Notes under the pieces: generated by a model
Databases searched by the model: none
What the model saw: the letters and a program-made list of their open reading frames with translations, nothing else
Told to the model about the DNA's origin: nothing
Origin: Chlorokybus atmophyticus
Lineage: Eukaryota; Streptophyta; Chlorokybophyceae; Chlorokybales; Chlorokybaceae
DNA length: 64,000 bases
Assembly: GCA_009103225.1 (NCBI GenBank)
Contig: RHPI01003488.1
Coordinates: 257,438 to 321,437 of the forward strand
Direction: 5' to 3'
Translations under genes and position numbers: made by a program
Shown: positions 22,572 to 34,336 of the stretch, piece after piece
How positions within the stretch are numbered: the first letter of the stretch is position 1
Layout of the letters: each line of letters opens with the position of its first letter

Positions 22572-22805
22572 ATGAAGGCAGACACAGCTTCAGCAACAAC
22601 GACGCTGACGCCGTGGTGGCGGCTTATTGTCCTTGTCGCAGTTCTGGCCATGCATGCTGACACGTGTACAGCGCAAGGCGAGACCTATCCGCAGCAGCTT
22701 CACGTCCTGGCGCAAGTGTCACGCCTATAAGGCTGGCAAAAGTCACTCTCTGTCCCTTACTTATGTTGTAGGAAGAGACCAAGTGGGTTTTCCATTCCAT
22801 AAGCA

Positions 22806-23129
22806 TGTGTAGTGCTCGTGGGGTGCGCTCTCATGTAGGTCTACTCTTGAGCCTGTATGGCCCTGAGTGTGATGAACTACACAAGGCATTAATGAGGGCT
22901 AGCACAATGCTAGTGAGTGCCTGAGGCCTTTGGCCCAAACCTATGAGTTGCCACAGGATGTGACAGCTCTAACAACGAAAGCCATGTTGGCAAACTACAT
23001 GATGATACCGCAGTAGTGCGATTTGCCACTGTGATGACAGTCGCAAGGCTAAGTGATGCTTGTGGGTAATCCACAAGTACTGTACTAGGAGAGCCTATGT
23101 TTGTGGTTCCAAGGTAGGATTGTTCCTCC
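22806..23129 (+). mobile_element. LTR-like repeat inserted in exon 2, left part
   Basis: It starts TGTGTAGTGCTCGTGGGG immediately after the exon sequence ...CCATAAGCA and continues at 29960 after the gypsy element. The whole (about 810 bp) resembles the reverse complement of 4136-4796. Flanking GCA on both sides suggests a short target duplication. It has no coding content; it could be a solo LTR. Confidence 0.65.
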
Positions 23130-23401
23130 TGTAACGGAGTGCTACCGCTATGCGGTTCCCCGCCCTTATCTAATGACAATAAAGGGTCCCAACGGGATAA
23201 ATACAGCCATTAAAGTCGTGTTAAGGCCTTTATAGGCCCTAATAAGGTGTTAAGTTATGTAACACCGACACGCTGCTAACGCAGAGCGCCATAGCCAGGG
23301 GATCTTTCGTTCCCCTAACTGCTAGCGGCGGCGGCGGCGGCGACGTGGCTGTGGTGGTGTTGGGGTAGGGGATTAAAGGGGCGGTAGCACCCCTTCTTAC
23401 A
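23130..23401 (+). repeat. 5' LTR of the gypsy element (272 bp)
   Basis: TGTAACGGAGTGCTACCGC ... CACCCCTTCTTACA. It lacks a hairpin-forming segment of about 55 bp that the 3' LTR carries. A CGG-repeat run lies at about 23322-23342. Confidence 0.9.
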
Positions 23402-23403
23402 TT

Positions 23404-23420
23404 TGGTATTGAAGCGGGGG
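23404..23420 (+). other. Candidate primer-binding site of the gypsy element
   Basis: TGGTATTGAAGCGGGGG begins two bases after the LTR, and the TGG start fits the CCA end of a tRNA. I could not assign the tRNA. Confidence 0.5.
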
Positions 23421-24359
23421 CGTGGGGGCTTGAGGGGGCGGCGACAGCTTTGGCGGCGGCGGGGCGCAGAGGCGGCAGTCGGCACTGCTCAGTGCCGACG
23501 TCAGGCCGGCGGCCTGACAGCGGCGGCAGCGGCGGCAGCTAGCAGCCGCTACCCATTAGGGTGGGTAGTGGTAGTTGTTAGCTAGTTGTTATTGTTGTAT
23601 AGTTGTATAACTGTATAGTTGCTGCTGTTGGTGTAGCCTAGCCTAGCCTTGCCTTACCTTGCTTGCTTAGCCTAGCCTAGCTTGTTAGTGTGAAGGGGAG
23701 GCGGCCACTTAGGCAGCCTCACCTCAAGTATTGCATCTCAGCACATCACTTGTAACTAAATCACATTATCACTTGTGACTGTGCTAGTGGTTGGGGCTGC
23801 CACCACTTGGATTCGTGGTGGTGTCAGGGGGGGTTGTGGTTGTTTACACTTCTCCCACCCCAAGAGAGCAGTCTAACGCCAACTTGGGATGTTTTGGCCG
23901 CCATTCTGTGCGGTAGCGCCGCCAGAATCATTCTGGGTGGTCGATAAAAAACCCTCAACTCACACCTGGTTGACATCGGCCTATAAGGTTGATTCAACAA
24001 GAGTTTGGCACCTTTTGTGTTATTGACAATTGTGAGTTGAGCAGGGTTGTACAAAGTGAAAACTTTGAGTTGTTGTAGCTCGTGAACCGTCGCGTGGATT
24101 GTTTGCAAGCGAGTGTCTTGTTTAGAGGTGTTGGGCAGTCATTTTACGTGCTGTTTAACCGAAGTATAGCACCTTCAAATCAACGAAAACAACAACAACA
24201 CATTCTGACACTTTCAGAGTGCACAACTTGTGTGCTTGTGCACTCATGCACTTGTAAAACTTTTGAAGGCTTGTCACCTTAGGCAGATGTTTCACCAAGG
24301 AGACGAAGGAGGGATGTAACCCGTACCTGAGGATTCATCCTATGAGCCATCAAGTGATG

Positions 24360-25723
24360 AGGAAGTGAAGCATTCATAAACGAGTGGTGGTTACAGTGTC
24401 GGTGAGGAGGAAGAAGCCAAGTCAAAGAGTGGTGAAGCTTCCTCAGAGAAGTCCTCTCATGATGACCAACCTATGGACGCTTAGAGCATCATCGGGGCGG
24501 CCATAGCGAAGTACGCATCAGAGCGTGAAGCTCTTCTTGCTGCACACCCCCAGCTTCGTAAGGAAGTGTGGGATGAGTGGGCGCAGCAAGTGCGTAACGC
24601 ATATAAGACGCACTTCGCGGCACTCCCGCGTGCAAGCAAAGAGATGGTGATTCGCATGATCGAGCACAAGTTTACGCGTAATTTACCGCAACTCATGCGC
24701 ACAGATCCGGCAGTGGCCACTCTTATGGCTACTTATGACAAATCAGGCCCGTAGCCAGGCGAGAGGATGGCGTTTGAGGCTCTCACCTTATTGACGGTGG
24801 AAACTCTGAAGCGTTGCAAGGACCTATTCTGGTACTTAGGGCCTGAGCTGGAGGAGAAGTTAGCTCGAGAAGAGCGCTTAACTGCACGCCTCGAAGTTAT
24901 GCAGTCCGAGTTGGTGGCATTACGCTAGCAGGTGGCAAGGGCTACTACTGTAGTAGGGACATCAGTTGGCCTACCCGTCATAGCGCTGAACAAGCTCGAG
25001 AAGTTCAAGCCCAATGGGGCTGTGAACATTTATGATTGGGTGGTGAATGTAAAGCGCTACTTGGCTGCACTTCAACGACCAGTTAGTGAGCATACATCTG
25101 TTGCTGAGTTGCTCATGCCACCTGACGCTTTCGCCGGATGGGCGCGTCAAACAAAGGATGGTGCTTCCAAGACTGTGGAGGCATTGTTTCAGTTTTTGGT
25201 CGAGCGCTATGGTGGCAAGGACCCGGCTACTGCTGCTCGCAACAAGGTTACCAAGTTGCGCCAAAATGGTCGGGCGCCTTCAGTGTACTTGAAGGAGTTT
25301 CAAGCATTTGTTGGCCGTGTCAACAGTTGGCTCATGCCCATGGACAAGGCTGAGCAGTTTAACCTGTACAAGCGCGGCTTAGATGCGCGCTTGCGCGACT
25401 AGTTGCAGTACAACACGTCGACAGAGCAACCGCGGGTTCCCGCGGACCTCGCAACCTTGCAGAGGTTGAGTGTGTATCCGTTCAACGATGATGCTGCGGC
25501 TGTGCAGGACAAGTTACAGGAGGTGGCTTCAGTCAAGCCACATGGGGGAGGGGGGAAGCGGTTCCCTCCACCAAATGCGCATGCGGCAAAAAAGGCCAAA
25601 ACCTTATACGCACCTGCGAGTGGTGCCACGCCTATTCTAGCACGCGCCTGCTACCATCAGTCAGGTCACATTGCGAAGAACTGCCCAACCAAGGGAATGG
25701 GCAATGTCAAGAAGGTTGAATAG
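24360..25723 (+). pseudogene. gag of the gypsy element (broken)
   Basis: Frames at 24566-24754, 24932-25402 and 25403-25723 form one gag interrupted by TAG codons. The core FKPNGAVNIYDWVVNVKRYL ... GWARQTKDGASKTVEALFQF is typical of gypsy capsid. A zinc knuckle near 25650 reads CYHQSGHIAKNCP, which lacks the second cysteine spacing of CX2CX4HX4C, apparently through a small deletion. Confidence 0.75.
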
Positions 25724-26091
25724 GATTACATCGTGACTGATGTACCTTCATCTGGTGGCCAGTTGCTAATGTTGCATATGCATACAGCAAACTGTTTTGA
25801 TGAATTGTCTCGTGTACATGTAATGACACATGCATGGCAAGCACATGATAAGCTGCCACTTTTTGATAGTGAAAAGTTGGATGACCAGGCTTGTGTGCTA
25901 GTGCATGTTGAATGTAACATGCTTATAGAAGTTTTGCGCACATTGTGTGAGTTACAAAAGAGACACACGACACTGAGTGTGATTGTCACGGTGCCCAAGT
26001 ATCATGGACCGTGGCTAAAGCATACTCGGGGGGGAAATGTGTTACAACAATCCACAAAGCGTGAGACGGGGACGGTGCGGTTGTCGGCAAA

Positions 26092-28427
26092 TTGATGAAC
26101 CTACACAGTTGCGGAATCTTTGCTATTTTTCAAGGGCGAGTAGTACCTTTATTGTGGACCTTCACAAGCACGGCACAGGGTATTACTAGCTCGTTTTGCT
26201 TGGTTGACACCGGGGCAACGCATAACTTCGTCGAGAATAAATGGGTTATGCACAACAAGATAGCGTGTAAACCCTCAGCCTTCTCAGCTGTTGGTGCTGG
26301 AAGTGCGTTACCAGTGAAAGGTAAAATAAGTTGAAAGTGAAGATTGGTAGTTACCAAGCCAATTTAACTTTCATCGTAGTACCCATTGACATAGCTAGTG
26401 TTGATGTGGTACTTGGCCAAGAGTGGCAACATCAAGTGTCTATGACAATGGATACTGCTGCACAGTTCTGCACGGTAAGGAAGGGGCGTAAGAGCAGCAC
26501 TTTGTCCATGCAGGGGTCGCATAACTTGGAATATAAGCAAACAGACTCTGCGTTACTTACGGCGCTTCAAGTGAAGCGTGCGTTACGAAAAAGCACACCT
26601 GCTTTTCTAATGCACTTAACGTTAAGTGATGATGTAGTGCCTGGCAATACAGAAGGTGTATCGGACATCATTGAGAGATTTCAGGATGTGTTCTTAGATG
26701 AATTGCCGGGCTTGCCCCCTGATCGAGGTGTCGGACACACAATACCTTTGATTCCTGATAGTGAGCCTCCATTTCGGCCTATATATAGGTTGAGCCCTCG
26801 TGAGAGGGGGTTGGAAACACAAATAAAAGAGTTATTGAAGAAGGGATTGATTGAACCAAGTTCTTCACCCTTTGGCGCACCCATATTGTTTGTTATGAAC
26901 AAGAATGGGAAATTGCGCATGTGTGTGGATTATCGTGCTCTAAACAAGATCACGGTAAAGAACAGATACCTGTTGCCAAGGATTGATGATGTGTTTTACA
27001 AGTTGTCAGGGAATGCGTACTTTGGTACACTAAGCTTGACAAGCGGCTATCATCAAACTCAGATTCATCCTTTGGATATCTATAAGACAGCATTCAGGAC
27101 ACCTACGGGTCATTATTAATACAAAGTGTTACCTTTTTGATTGACTAATGCACCCGCTGTGTTTCAGAAGGAAATGAAAAAAATCTTCGGTGGTATGCTT
27201 GGTCAACATGTCATAATATATTTGGATGACATCATTGTCTTCAGTAAAACAATGGAAGAACATAGGTAACACTTGGAAGCGGTGTTCGCAAGATTGCGCA
27301 AGCATCATTTGTTTGCAGATTTCACCAAGTGTGATTGTTGTAAAACGGAGTTGCCCTTTCTTAGTCACATTGTGAGTGGTGCGGGTATACAACCTGACCC
27401 ACGCAAAGTGCAGATTGTCAAAGAGTGGCCCCAACCTTAGAATATCCATCAAATAAGTCGTTTATAGGGTTGGCAAAGTACTTTCGCAACTTTATGATGG
27501 GGTACTCGACAATTGTCATGCCTTTGACCAAGCTGTTGCGTAAAAATGCCCCGTTCACTTGGATCACAGCATAAGAAGTTGCTATGCAAAAGGTGCAGTT
27601 GGCTTTAACATCGGCGCCGGTGTTAGCACTGTCAATTTGGGACAAACACTTCACAGTGGCTAGTGACGCATCAACACTTGGGTGTGGTGCGGTACTATTG
27701 CAAGATGGTAGACCTTGTGCTTATGAGAGTAGGAAGTTCATTCCTGCGAGAGTGAACTACCCTACAACAGAGCAAGAACTACTGGGTATAGTTCATGCTC
27801 TTGAGACATGGAGATGTTACTTGGAGGGTGTTCAGTTCACTACTGTGACTGATTACAACCCGTTGGTGTATATCTCAACACAACAAAACTTGTCGCGACG
27901 GCAAGTGCGCTGGAATGAGTTTTTGTCCAGGTTCACCTTTGATTGGGTGTATCGGCCGGTTAGAACGAATGTGGCTGACCCTTCGAGTCGCTGCCCGTCA
28001 TTATTGGCGGTGATGCGCGCGCAACTACTCGCGACACGCAGCACATTGTCTCCCGATGATGAGTTTGTGCAAACTGTTGTTCAGGGGTACACTTTGGACC
28101 CGTGGTTTTTCATTGCAGACAACTTATAAAAGGTCGAGAAAGTTTGACAAACGTGACAATCTGTATTACATGAGCAACAGTGTGGTGATACCTGATCATG
28201 CTGAACTGCGTGTAAAATGCATAGCGGATACACATGATCCGCCTTACGCTGGGCACTTTGGTAGTCGCACAACCATTAAGGCAGCGGAACAGTTGTATTG
28301 GTGGCCATCGTTGCCTGCTAATGTGAAGCGGTATGTGGACACGTGTAACAAATGTCAACGTGACAAACCGTTACGTAAAAAGCCCGCTGGGCTACTGAGG
28401 CCGTTACCACTTCCTGACAGTAAGTGA
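26092..28427 (+). pseudogene. Protease, RT, RNase H and integrase start of the gypsy element (broken)
   Basis: Protease DTGATHNFVENKWV lies at about 26206. RT starts at about 26750 (FRPIYRLSPRERGLETQIKE) and contains MCVDYRALNKITVKNRYLLP and YLDDIIVFSKT (YLDD at about 27212). RNase H contains TVASDASTLGCGAVLLQ and TEQELLGIVHALETWRCYLE. The integrase zinc region HDPPYAGHFG...CNKCQRDKP lies at about 28230-28360. Stops are scattered: TAA at 27117, TGA near 27138 (within F-LTNAP), TAA at 27267, TAG near 27437 and TAA at 27571. Confidence 0.85.
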
Positions 28428-29175
28428 AAAGTGTGAGTATGGACCTTATCACTGAGCTCCCTGAGATAGCGTTGGGTCATACTGCGGTTGCAGTATTTGT
28501 GGTCCTTTGACCAAAATGGTTCACATTGTTCCTTGCCGTACGGAGATAGGCTCCCATGATTTAGCGATGTTTTCTGTCGCGTTGATGTTCAATATGCATG
28601 GTTTGCCTCGCAACATTGTCTCTGACCGTGACCCGAGGTTCGTGGCTCAGTTTTGAAAGTCGCTATGCAACTTCCTGCAGATACAACAGCATATGAATAC
28701 CGCTTATAATCCGCAGATTGATAGTCAGACTGAACGCGCCAATCACGTGATTGAGGAAACCATTTGACATTATGCGAGTCCGACTAAGTCTGATTGGGAT
28801 ATTTATCTTCCAATAGCTGAGTTCGCGATTAACAATGCATGGCAAGAGAGCGTGCAGGAAACTCCATTTTTCTTAAACTACGGAGTGCATCCACAAAGTC
28901 CTGCCAGTATAAAATTGCCGGCTAGCGATGTGCCTCGCGATCCTGCAGCGCGCGAGATGGCTGCGGCCATGCAAGACAGGTTAGCGTTGGCAAAGAGCTA
29001 TCTGCGCGCAGCGCAAGACAGACAAAAAGCCCAAGCTGATAAGCATCGTAGGCAGGCCGACTATGATGTGGGCAATTCGGTGCTTTTGAGCATTAAAAAC
29101 ATATCCATCAAGGGAGTGAGTACCCGAAAGTGTTTTTTTTTTCCTTCGCTGGATAGGCCCCGTCAAAGTGGTTGA
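28428..29175 (+). pseudogene. Integrase core of the gypsy element (broken)
   Basis: Degenerate frames retain VSDRDPRFVAQF, NTAYNPQIDSQTERANHVIE and WQESVQETPFFLNYGVHPQS, the D and E regions of a gypsy integrase. Several stops break it, for example the TGA after VAQF. Confidence 0.75.
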
Positions 29176-29305
29176 TCGGGTCGGCACTCACGCGTATCGT
29201 TTAGAGTTACCACATTCCATACGTATACATAATGTGTTTCATGTGAGTGTACTGAAAGCGTACTGTTCAGATGGTTGGGTTCAACCTCCTCCACCCCCAG
29301 TCGCA

Positions 29306-29461
29306 GTGGATGGCGATAACACTTTCGAGTATGAGGTGGAAACAATCCAGAGTCACCGTAAGCCCCGACGCGGACGCGCGCCGACTTACTCGGTGAAATG
29401 GAAAGGGTATGGTGTTGAACACAACACGTGGGAACCCGAAAAGAATCTTACCAACTGCTAG
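29306..29461 (+). pseudogene. Chromodomain at the integrase C-terminus
   Basis: FEYEVETIQSHRKPRRGRAP, TYSVKWKGYGVEHNTWEPEK and NLTNC follow the integrase. The aromatic residues Y (of FEYEVE), W (VKWKG) and W (NTWEP) are the expected methyl-lysine cage positions. In chromoviruses this domain is thought to steer insertion to marked chromatin. A TAG follows at 29459. Confidence 0.85.
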
Positions 29462-29630
29462 GAGATTCTTCGGGCGTACCGGAGTGATGTGTCCGCACGC
29501 GGACGGTAAAAGGGTGCTGGCAGACAACTTTACCACTTCAGCCCTGGTTCTTTTCTCACTCACGTTTGCAGTGCTCACGGTGGGGCCTTGCTAACCCTCA
29601 GTGAGGACATTGAAACCTAAGTGGGGGGAA

Positions 29631-29959
29631 TGTAACGGAGTGCTACCGCTATGCGGTTCCCGCCCTCATTTAATGAGAAATAAGGGTCCCAACGGGACAA
29701 ACACAGCCATTAAAGTCGTATTAGGGCCTTTATAGGCCCTGATGAGGTGCTATGTTATGTAACACTGATATCAATTTGAGACTCATGTCTCAACACGAGT
29801 CTCAAGTCGATATCGGCCGCTGCGCTGCTAACGCGGCCGCCATAGCCAGGGGATCTTTCGATCTCCTGGATGCCAGCGGCGGCGGCGGCGGCGACGTGGC
29901 TGTGGTTGGTGGTGTTGGGGTAGGGGATTAAAGGGGGCGGTAGCACCCCCCTTCTTGCA
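29631..29959 (+). repeat. 3' LTR of the gypsy element (329 bp)
   Basis: It matches the 5' LTR but carries an extra segment at about 29769-29822 whose arms GATATCAATTTGAGACTC and GAGTCTCAAGTCGATATC are near-perfect inverted repeats. Confidence 0.9.
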
Positions 29960-30445
29960 CCTCCTACGGAAAACCGAGGGAGTTCGATATTCTCGAGGTT
30001 GTTGTCCAATGTTGGACAAGGTCAGCTTGTGCTGATAGGTCAGCACACAGTGACAAGGCCTAGGGGGCCTTGAACATCCTGTGTGCCAGGTTTAGGAGAG
30101 CAGCAAGAAGTATAAAGGCTTAGTGGCAACCTTGAGTAGGGATGAGAGTGTGTTCACCACTTGAGGGCCACTTGTGTGTGGGGTGCCGGGTTGTAGTTGT
30201 TGAAGGGGCTCTCCCCCTCATCCCTTGTGGGGTGTGGTGTGTTGTGTGTGTGCATGTGGGTGTGTTGGGCGTGGGTGTGCTTGGGGCTGGAGCTGTATGA
30301 GAGGTTAGTGGTCATCCTCTTCTCCCTTGGTGCGCTTCTGCAACTTCCCGTGCACCGTGGTGCTGGGGCTTCCGCTGTAAGTCCTTAGTGCTTGTGCATA
30401 AGTTTGCCAAGCCCCGACCAGCAAGTATATAGTGATATCGTTACA
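29960..30445 (+). mobile_element. LTR-like repeat inserted in exon 2, right part
   Basis: It continues the repeat from 22806-23129 after the gypsy insertion and ends ATATCGTTACA directly before the exon sequence GCAAGGACACC. It matches the reverse complement of about 4136-4620. Confidence 0.65.
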
Positions 30446-32407
30446 GCAAGGACACCGGCGCCAACGCTGGCCCTTACCAAGTCGTCATCACCTTGAATCA
30501 GGTATACCTGGGTATTGTTGTATATGCACTGCAGTGCCATGGGAATGCGTGCTGCCTCTGCGTGTATACACCATCCTAACAATAGTGCTTGAACCCTGGA
30601 GCTTCATACTGGCGGACTATGAAAATGCCGTAGGCCGCCCCCTCTCCATTAGCGACGTCATAACGCTGTATCAAGCCAGCACCGACTTGGGCGATGGGAT
30701 GACTGTTGACGACCTACAGGTCACCGTCACAGGGGTTGACGCTGCACGAGACATACTGAAGCTTCGGGCTCAGGTCACGCGCGCACGCCCACATGCACAC
30801 ATGTGCACTCCCATGCACGCACACACACATGTACACTCGTCGTGACGCTCGAGATTGTCTGACTTGCCAACCGTGCGGCAGATCACACATGCGTACGGCG
30901 GGTTAGGCCCGTACACGGTGCCTTTCAACAACTGCTGTCCAAATGGCACGACAACCACCGATCATAAAGACAGCGGCTGCAGCTATCGGAGGTCGCGTAC
31001 TGTCACCGTAAATGTCAACAACGGCAACAACGGCGGCGTGTTCACCACCCTGCCGATCATCCAGGTGGCCGTCATGGGGCAGGACAACACCATCCAGCTG
31101 CCGTTACAGGTCCCTGACGCGGAGAACTCGTACGCGTTCACGTGCCGATGTGCCACCTACGACGAGTCCGGATCCCTCACACCCATCGACACGCTCACCG
31201 TGTTCAACCCGAATTGCGGGTTGACGTGGCGCACGGACGGGACCCAAGTGGGGCAGCTGTGCACCTTGCTGGTGATCGTCGAGGAGCGCCACTACGGCAA
31301 TCCCCCCGCCAACTATGCGATGGACTTCATTGTGGAGGTGGTTGCGCAGCTGCAGCCGCCCGCGTGCAGCGGGGACGACCCGCTTCCGCCCCAGTGCCGA
31401 CTCGACATTACGGGGGGAGTCGTTTGCGACACCTTTCCCGGGGATGTCCTCATCCTCAGCATCACCGCCACGGCTAGCGCGTACATCAATCCCGACTACG
31501 CCATCCCACAATACCCGTTCGATGCCTACGCCATCACCCCTCCCTAGGTGGGTCGTTTGCTCCACCCCTCCACACCACATTCACATATGCCCCCAAACCC
31601 GCCGACGGAGGGCTGGTTTACTACGTGCGGGAGATATTCCAACGCGCGTCGCAACCTGCCGTGCTCGAAACCAACTGCGGCTTCGCCGTCGTCGTCTTTG
31701 GTACCCCCCCCAATTATTTGTATGCATGTGCTTGCGCGTACACGTGTCCTGTCTCTCTCTCCTCTTTGTGCAACATTCTTACCCACCCACCCACAATCCC
31801 TTGCGCAGACCTCTGTACTGGCAAGCCGGATGGGATACTCTGCCCGAATGGCTTTACGGTGTGTCGGGACGAAGTTTGTAGGGTGCGTTCGTCGTATCGT
31901 GTTGTGTCGTGTCATATTGCCGCATCAGAAACAAGTAGCCGCTGCGATTGAATGACAATCCTCCTGTTCCCTTGCTTGCTCACTAAGTGGCCCCCACCAC
32001 CGTCGCCAACACCCCCACCTCCGCCACCGCCATCACACCCACCGCCTCAACCTCCGTTACCTCCACCACGTATTCGTCATGGTGAGTGCCACGTAAAGGG
32101 GGTGCTTCAGTTGTTGCACTGCATCATGATGCGTGCCTATGAGACTGCACTGCCATGGCCATTGTTGTTGTTTTGGTGACTGTCTGTGTGTGTGTGTCAC
32201 ACACAGTCTGCAAGCCCAACCCTTGCGGCCCCGATGGCCGCTGTCAGCCTGCGACTTCCGGCTATCAATGCATCTGTCAACATGGCTTCTACGAACATGT
32301 ACGTTAACGTTGCTCAGTCAGTGTACATGCTGTGGTGCGTGCATGTGTGTGCGCGTGCTACCGAGTGCATACACGCGTCTATCCTGCTGTAGCTTACTGG
32401 ATCGGTG

Positions 32408-32411
<4 letters not shown>

Positions 32412-32458
<47 letters not shown>
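32412..32458. repeat. (GT)n microsatellite
   Basis: An uninterrupted GT run of about 47 bases in the intron between the EGF-like and PAN-like exons of the cysteine-rich gene. Confidence 0.95.
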
Positions 32459-32460
<2 letters not shown>

Positions 32461-32843
32461 GAGTGTTGACGGCAGCAAGGTGTGCAAGTCCTTTTGCTCG
32501 AGGCCGGTGTCCACAGGGCTGTGGAACACTCCCGCGCTGCAGCGCATAAAGTGGATCAACCGCATGCCCGATGCCGACACATGCTGCCACAAGTGCAAGG
32601 CCAACCACGCCTGCACACATTGGGCATACTGCACCGGCAACGGCAGCAACAACGAGGTGTGCATTCGACTTATGAGACGCAAACAGCGCACGCACGCAAG
32701 CATGCGTACACGTCTTACTCATGCTCTGCTGAGTGCAGGTGTGCAAGCTCTTTGGTTGCGGGAAGAGTGCCCACCCGTGCTACAGAGACGCTCACCTTGA
32801 CACTAGCGACGACGCATGGGTCGCGTGCAAGATGTGCAAGTAG

Positions 32844-33299
32844 TAACGGTACACTACATCCACACAACTCGGTCCGCCATTTCATACCGCCCCTGCAAGC
32901 TGCAATCAGCGCATCAGCGCATGCACGCTTGGCTGCAGCTGAAAAGACGATGAATATAGCACAGTATAGCGTAGGAATAAGCGCGACTAGACCTTGAGCG
33001 TATTGCTCGTCTAGGATGGGTGATGAGAGATATCAAACGTGCGGCAAGCTCTTTGCAAAGTGGTGTATACAAGTGGATTGATACAGTGTGTCAAGTGTCA
33101 GGTGCCATATGAGGTGATACTGTGGCGTGCATTGTGTGTTTGTCGGTATCGCGCTTACAGGCAGTCGCAACCAATTGCTGGAGAGTAGATGCTAACAATA
33201 CACTGGGCAACCAGCCGGGATACAAGCACTCAATCCATATATTGACATCTAGCGCACACGACAATGGAAGCTAGATGAGAAAGCACTACGGTATGTAGC
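32844..33299 (+). other. 3' flank of the cysteine-rich gene, duplicated
   Basis: No coding frame. Aligns with about 19886-20265 in the left copy, for example TAGGATGGGTGATGAGA and TATACAAGTGGATTGAT. Confidence 0.65.
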
Positions 33300-34225
33300 G
33301 CATACATGATCTGTTTCGAGCCAGACTACTTTGTGCCATGTAACTGCCATGCATGCATCCGGCGCTGCTTCGCCCCTTGTGTAGTGTTATAGACTCTGAA
33401 GCGCCATGCATATCAACACGGTCATCTAGTCAAGTTGTGTCACGCAGCGAGGGAGGCAAAGCAGTAAATCATCACGCAGGACACATGTTATATACCGAGC
33501 CTGTGAAATACGAGTGATGGATCATGCCTCATGGGCTCGTGAGTAAACTTTCACTCAAATCTCTGTGCAACTCTGCAAACCATGACATCACGTCGACCCC
33601 TGGAGCAGTTGTAATGCGCTCTAAGCACTACTGAGGTTTGTAGAAACAGGGACCCAGGGATCTACACAGAAGATATGGCAGATTCACATTCATGCACTTG
33701 GGGCCTGTAATCACTAAGAAAAAAAGCTTAAGGCAGCCTCTGCTGCTGAGCCTTTTCCTTACCCGTCACGCGCGGCACTGCTGCTGCACAGCTGAAAGGA
33801 GGACACCCTATTGGGTTATCTGAGGTCAATGACCCCTGAGCGTACAACAGGAACACAACACACGCTTCCTTGCGTTGTCATCATCATCATCCTCATTCGG
33901 TGCGATGCTGATTGGCGTCAGCCGATCAAGACAGGATGGAGTGCTTGCGATACGCACGGTGCGTGCAAGTCAACGCCACCACAGGGATGATGATAAGGGA
34001 ATCCCTGTCCTGATCGCCAGGTGCACAGCGCCCTGAACGACTTCTGACCGTACAGGAACACAGAAGCACACAAGCAGCAATTGGTTGCAAGGCCAAACAC
34101 ACGGGTTCATATACATAGGAACACGTGTGGTGGTGTGGATGTGGAAATAGTGTGCGACGCCCTTATTGAAGACACGGCGACACTGAATTGAGATCAAGAA
34201 GCAAGGAACTGATGGACAATACAGG
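33300..34225 (-). pseudogene. Inverted partial copy of the acyltransferase gene 3' end
   Basis: The reverse complement aligns with 42335-43370: the end of intron 5, part of the last exon (AGGGCGCTGTGCACCTGGCG at about 34030) and about 500 bp of 3' flank. The coding part (about 34110-33905) has frame-shifting indels, and the sequence between the exon middle and the 3' flank is deleted. Because intron sequence is included, the copy arose at the DNA level. A G run occurs at about 34230. Confidence 0.8.
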
Positions 34226-34336
34226 GCGAGGGGGGGGGGGGACAGTACCCTATGACACGCAATCATACTCTGAAACGTGAATTTGCCTACACCACATCAT
34301 GCAGCTTTGAACTGATACTTGTAAGCGCGTAGCTTG

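Larger units (their letters stand above)
23130..29959 (+). mobile_element. Ty3/gypsy chromovirus-type retrotransposon, decayed
   Basis: The LTRs at 23130-23401 (TGTAACGG...TTACA) and 29631-29959 (TGTAACGG...TTGCA) flank gag, protease, RT, RNase H, integrase and a C-terminal chromodomain. A perfect 5-bp target duplication CCTCC lies at 23125-23129 and 29960-29964. A purine tract (GTGGGGGGAA) precedes the 3' LTR. RT comes before integrase, and a chromodomain is present, which defines the chromovirus lineage known from plants, algae and fungi. More than a dozen in-frame stops make it inactive. Confidence 0.92.
22572..32843 (+). pseudogene. Secreted cysteine-rich EGF-like protein gene split by transposons
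   Basis: Exon 1 (22572-22715) begins MKADTASATTTL and has a hydrophobic signal peptide (WWRLIVLVAVLAMHADTCTA). Exon 2 is cut: 22772-22805 encodes EETKWVFHSIS and 30446-30501 resumes as KDTGANAGPYQVVITLNQ, and removing the insert restores one frame. Later pieces: about 30588-30773 (LEPWSFILADYENAVGRPLS...), 30882-31545 (SPITHAYG-type, Asn/Cys-rich extracellular region starting ITHAYGGLGPYTVPF), about 31590-31690, 31809-31882 (CTGKPDGILCPNGFTVC), a proline-rich stretch 31990-32075, EGF-like 32207-32298 (CKPNPCGPDGRC...CICQHGFYEH), PAN/apple-like CCHKCKANHACTHWAYC within about 32462-32656, and last exon 32739-32843 ending CKMCK. An in-frame TAG occurs at 31545. Function unknown; probably cell-surface or matrix. 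Some internal exon borders did not close in phase. Confidence 0.65.
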
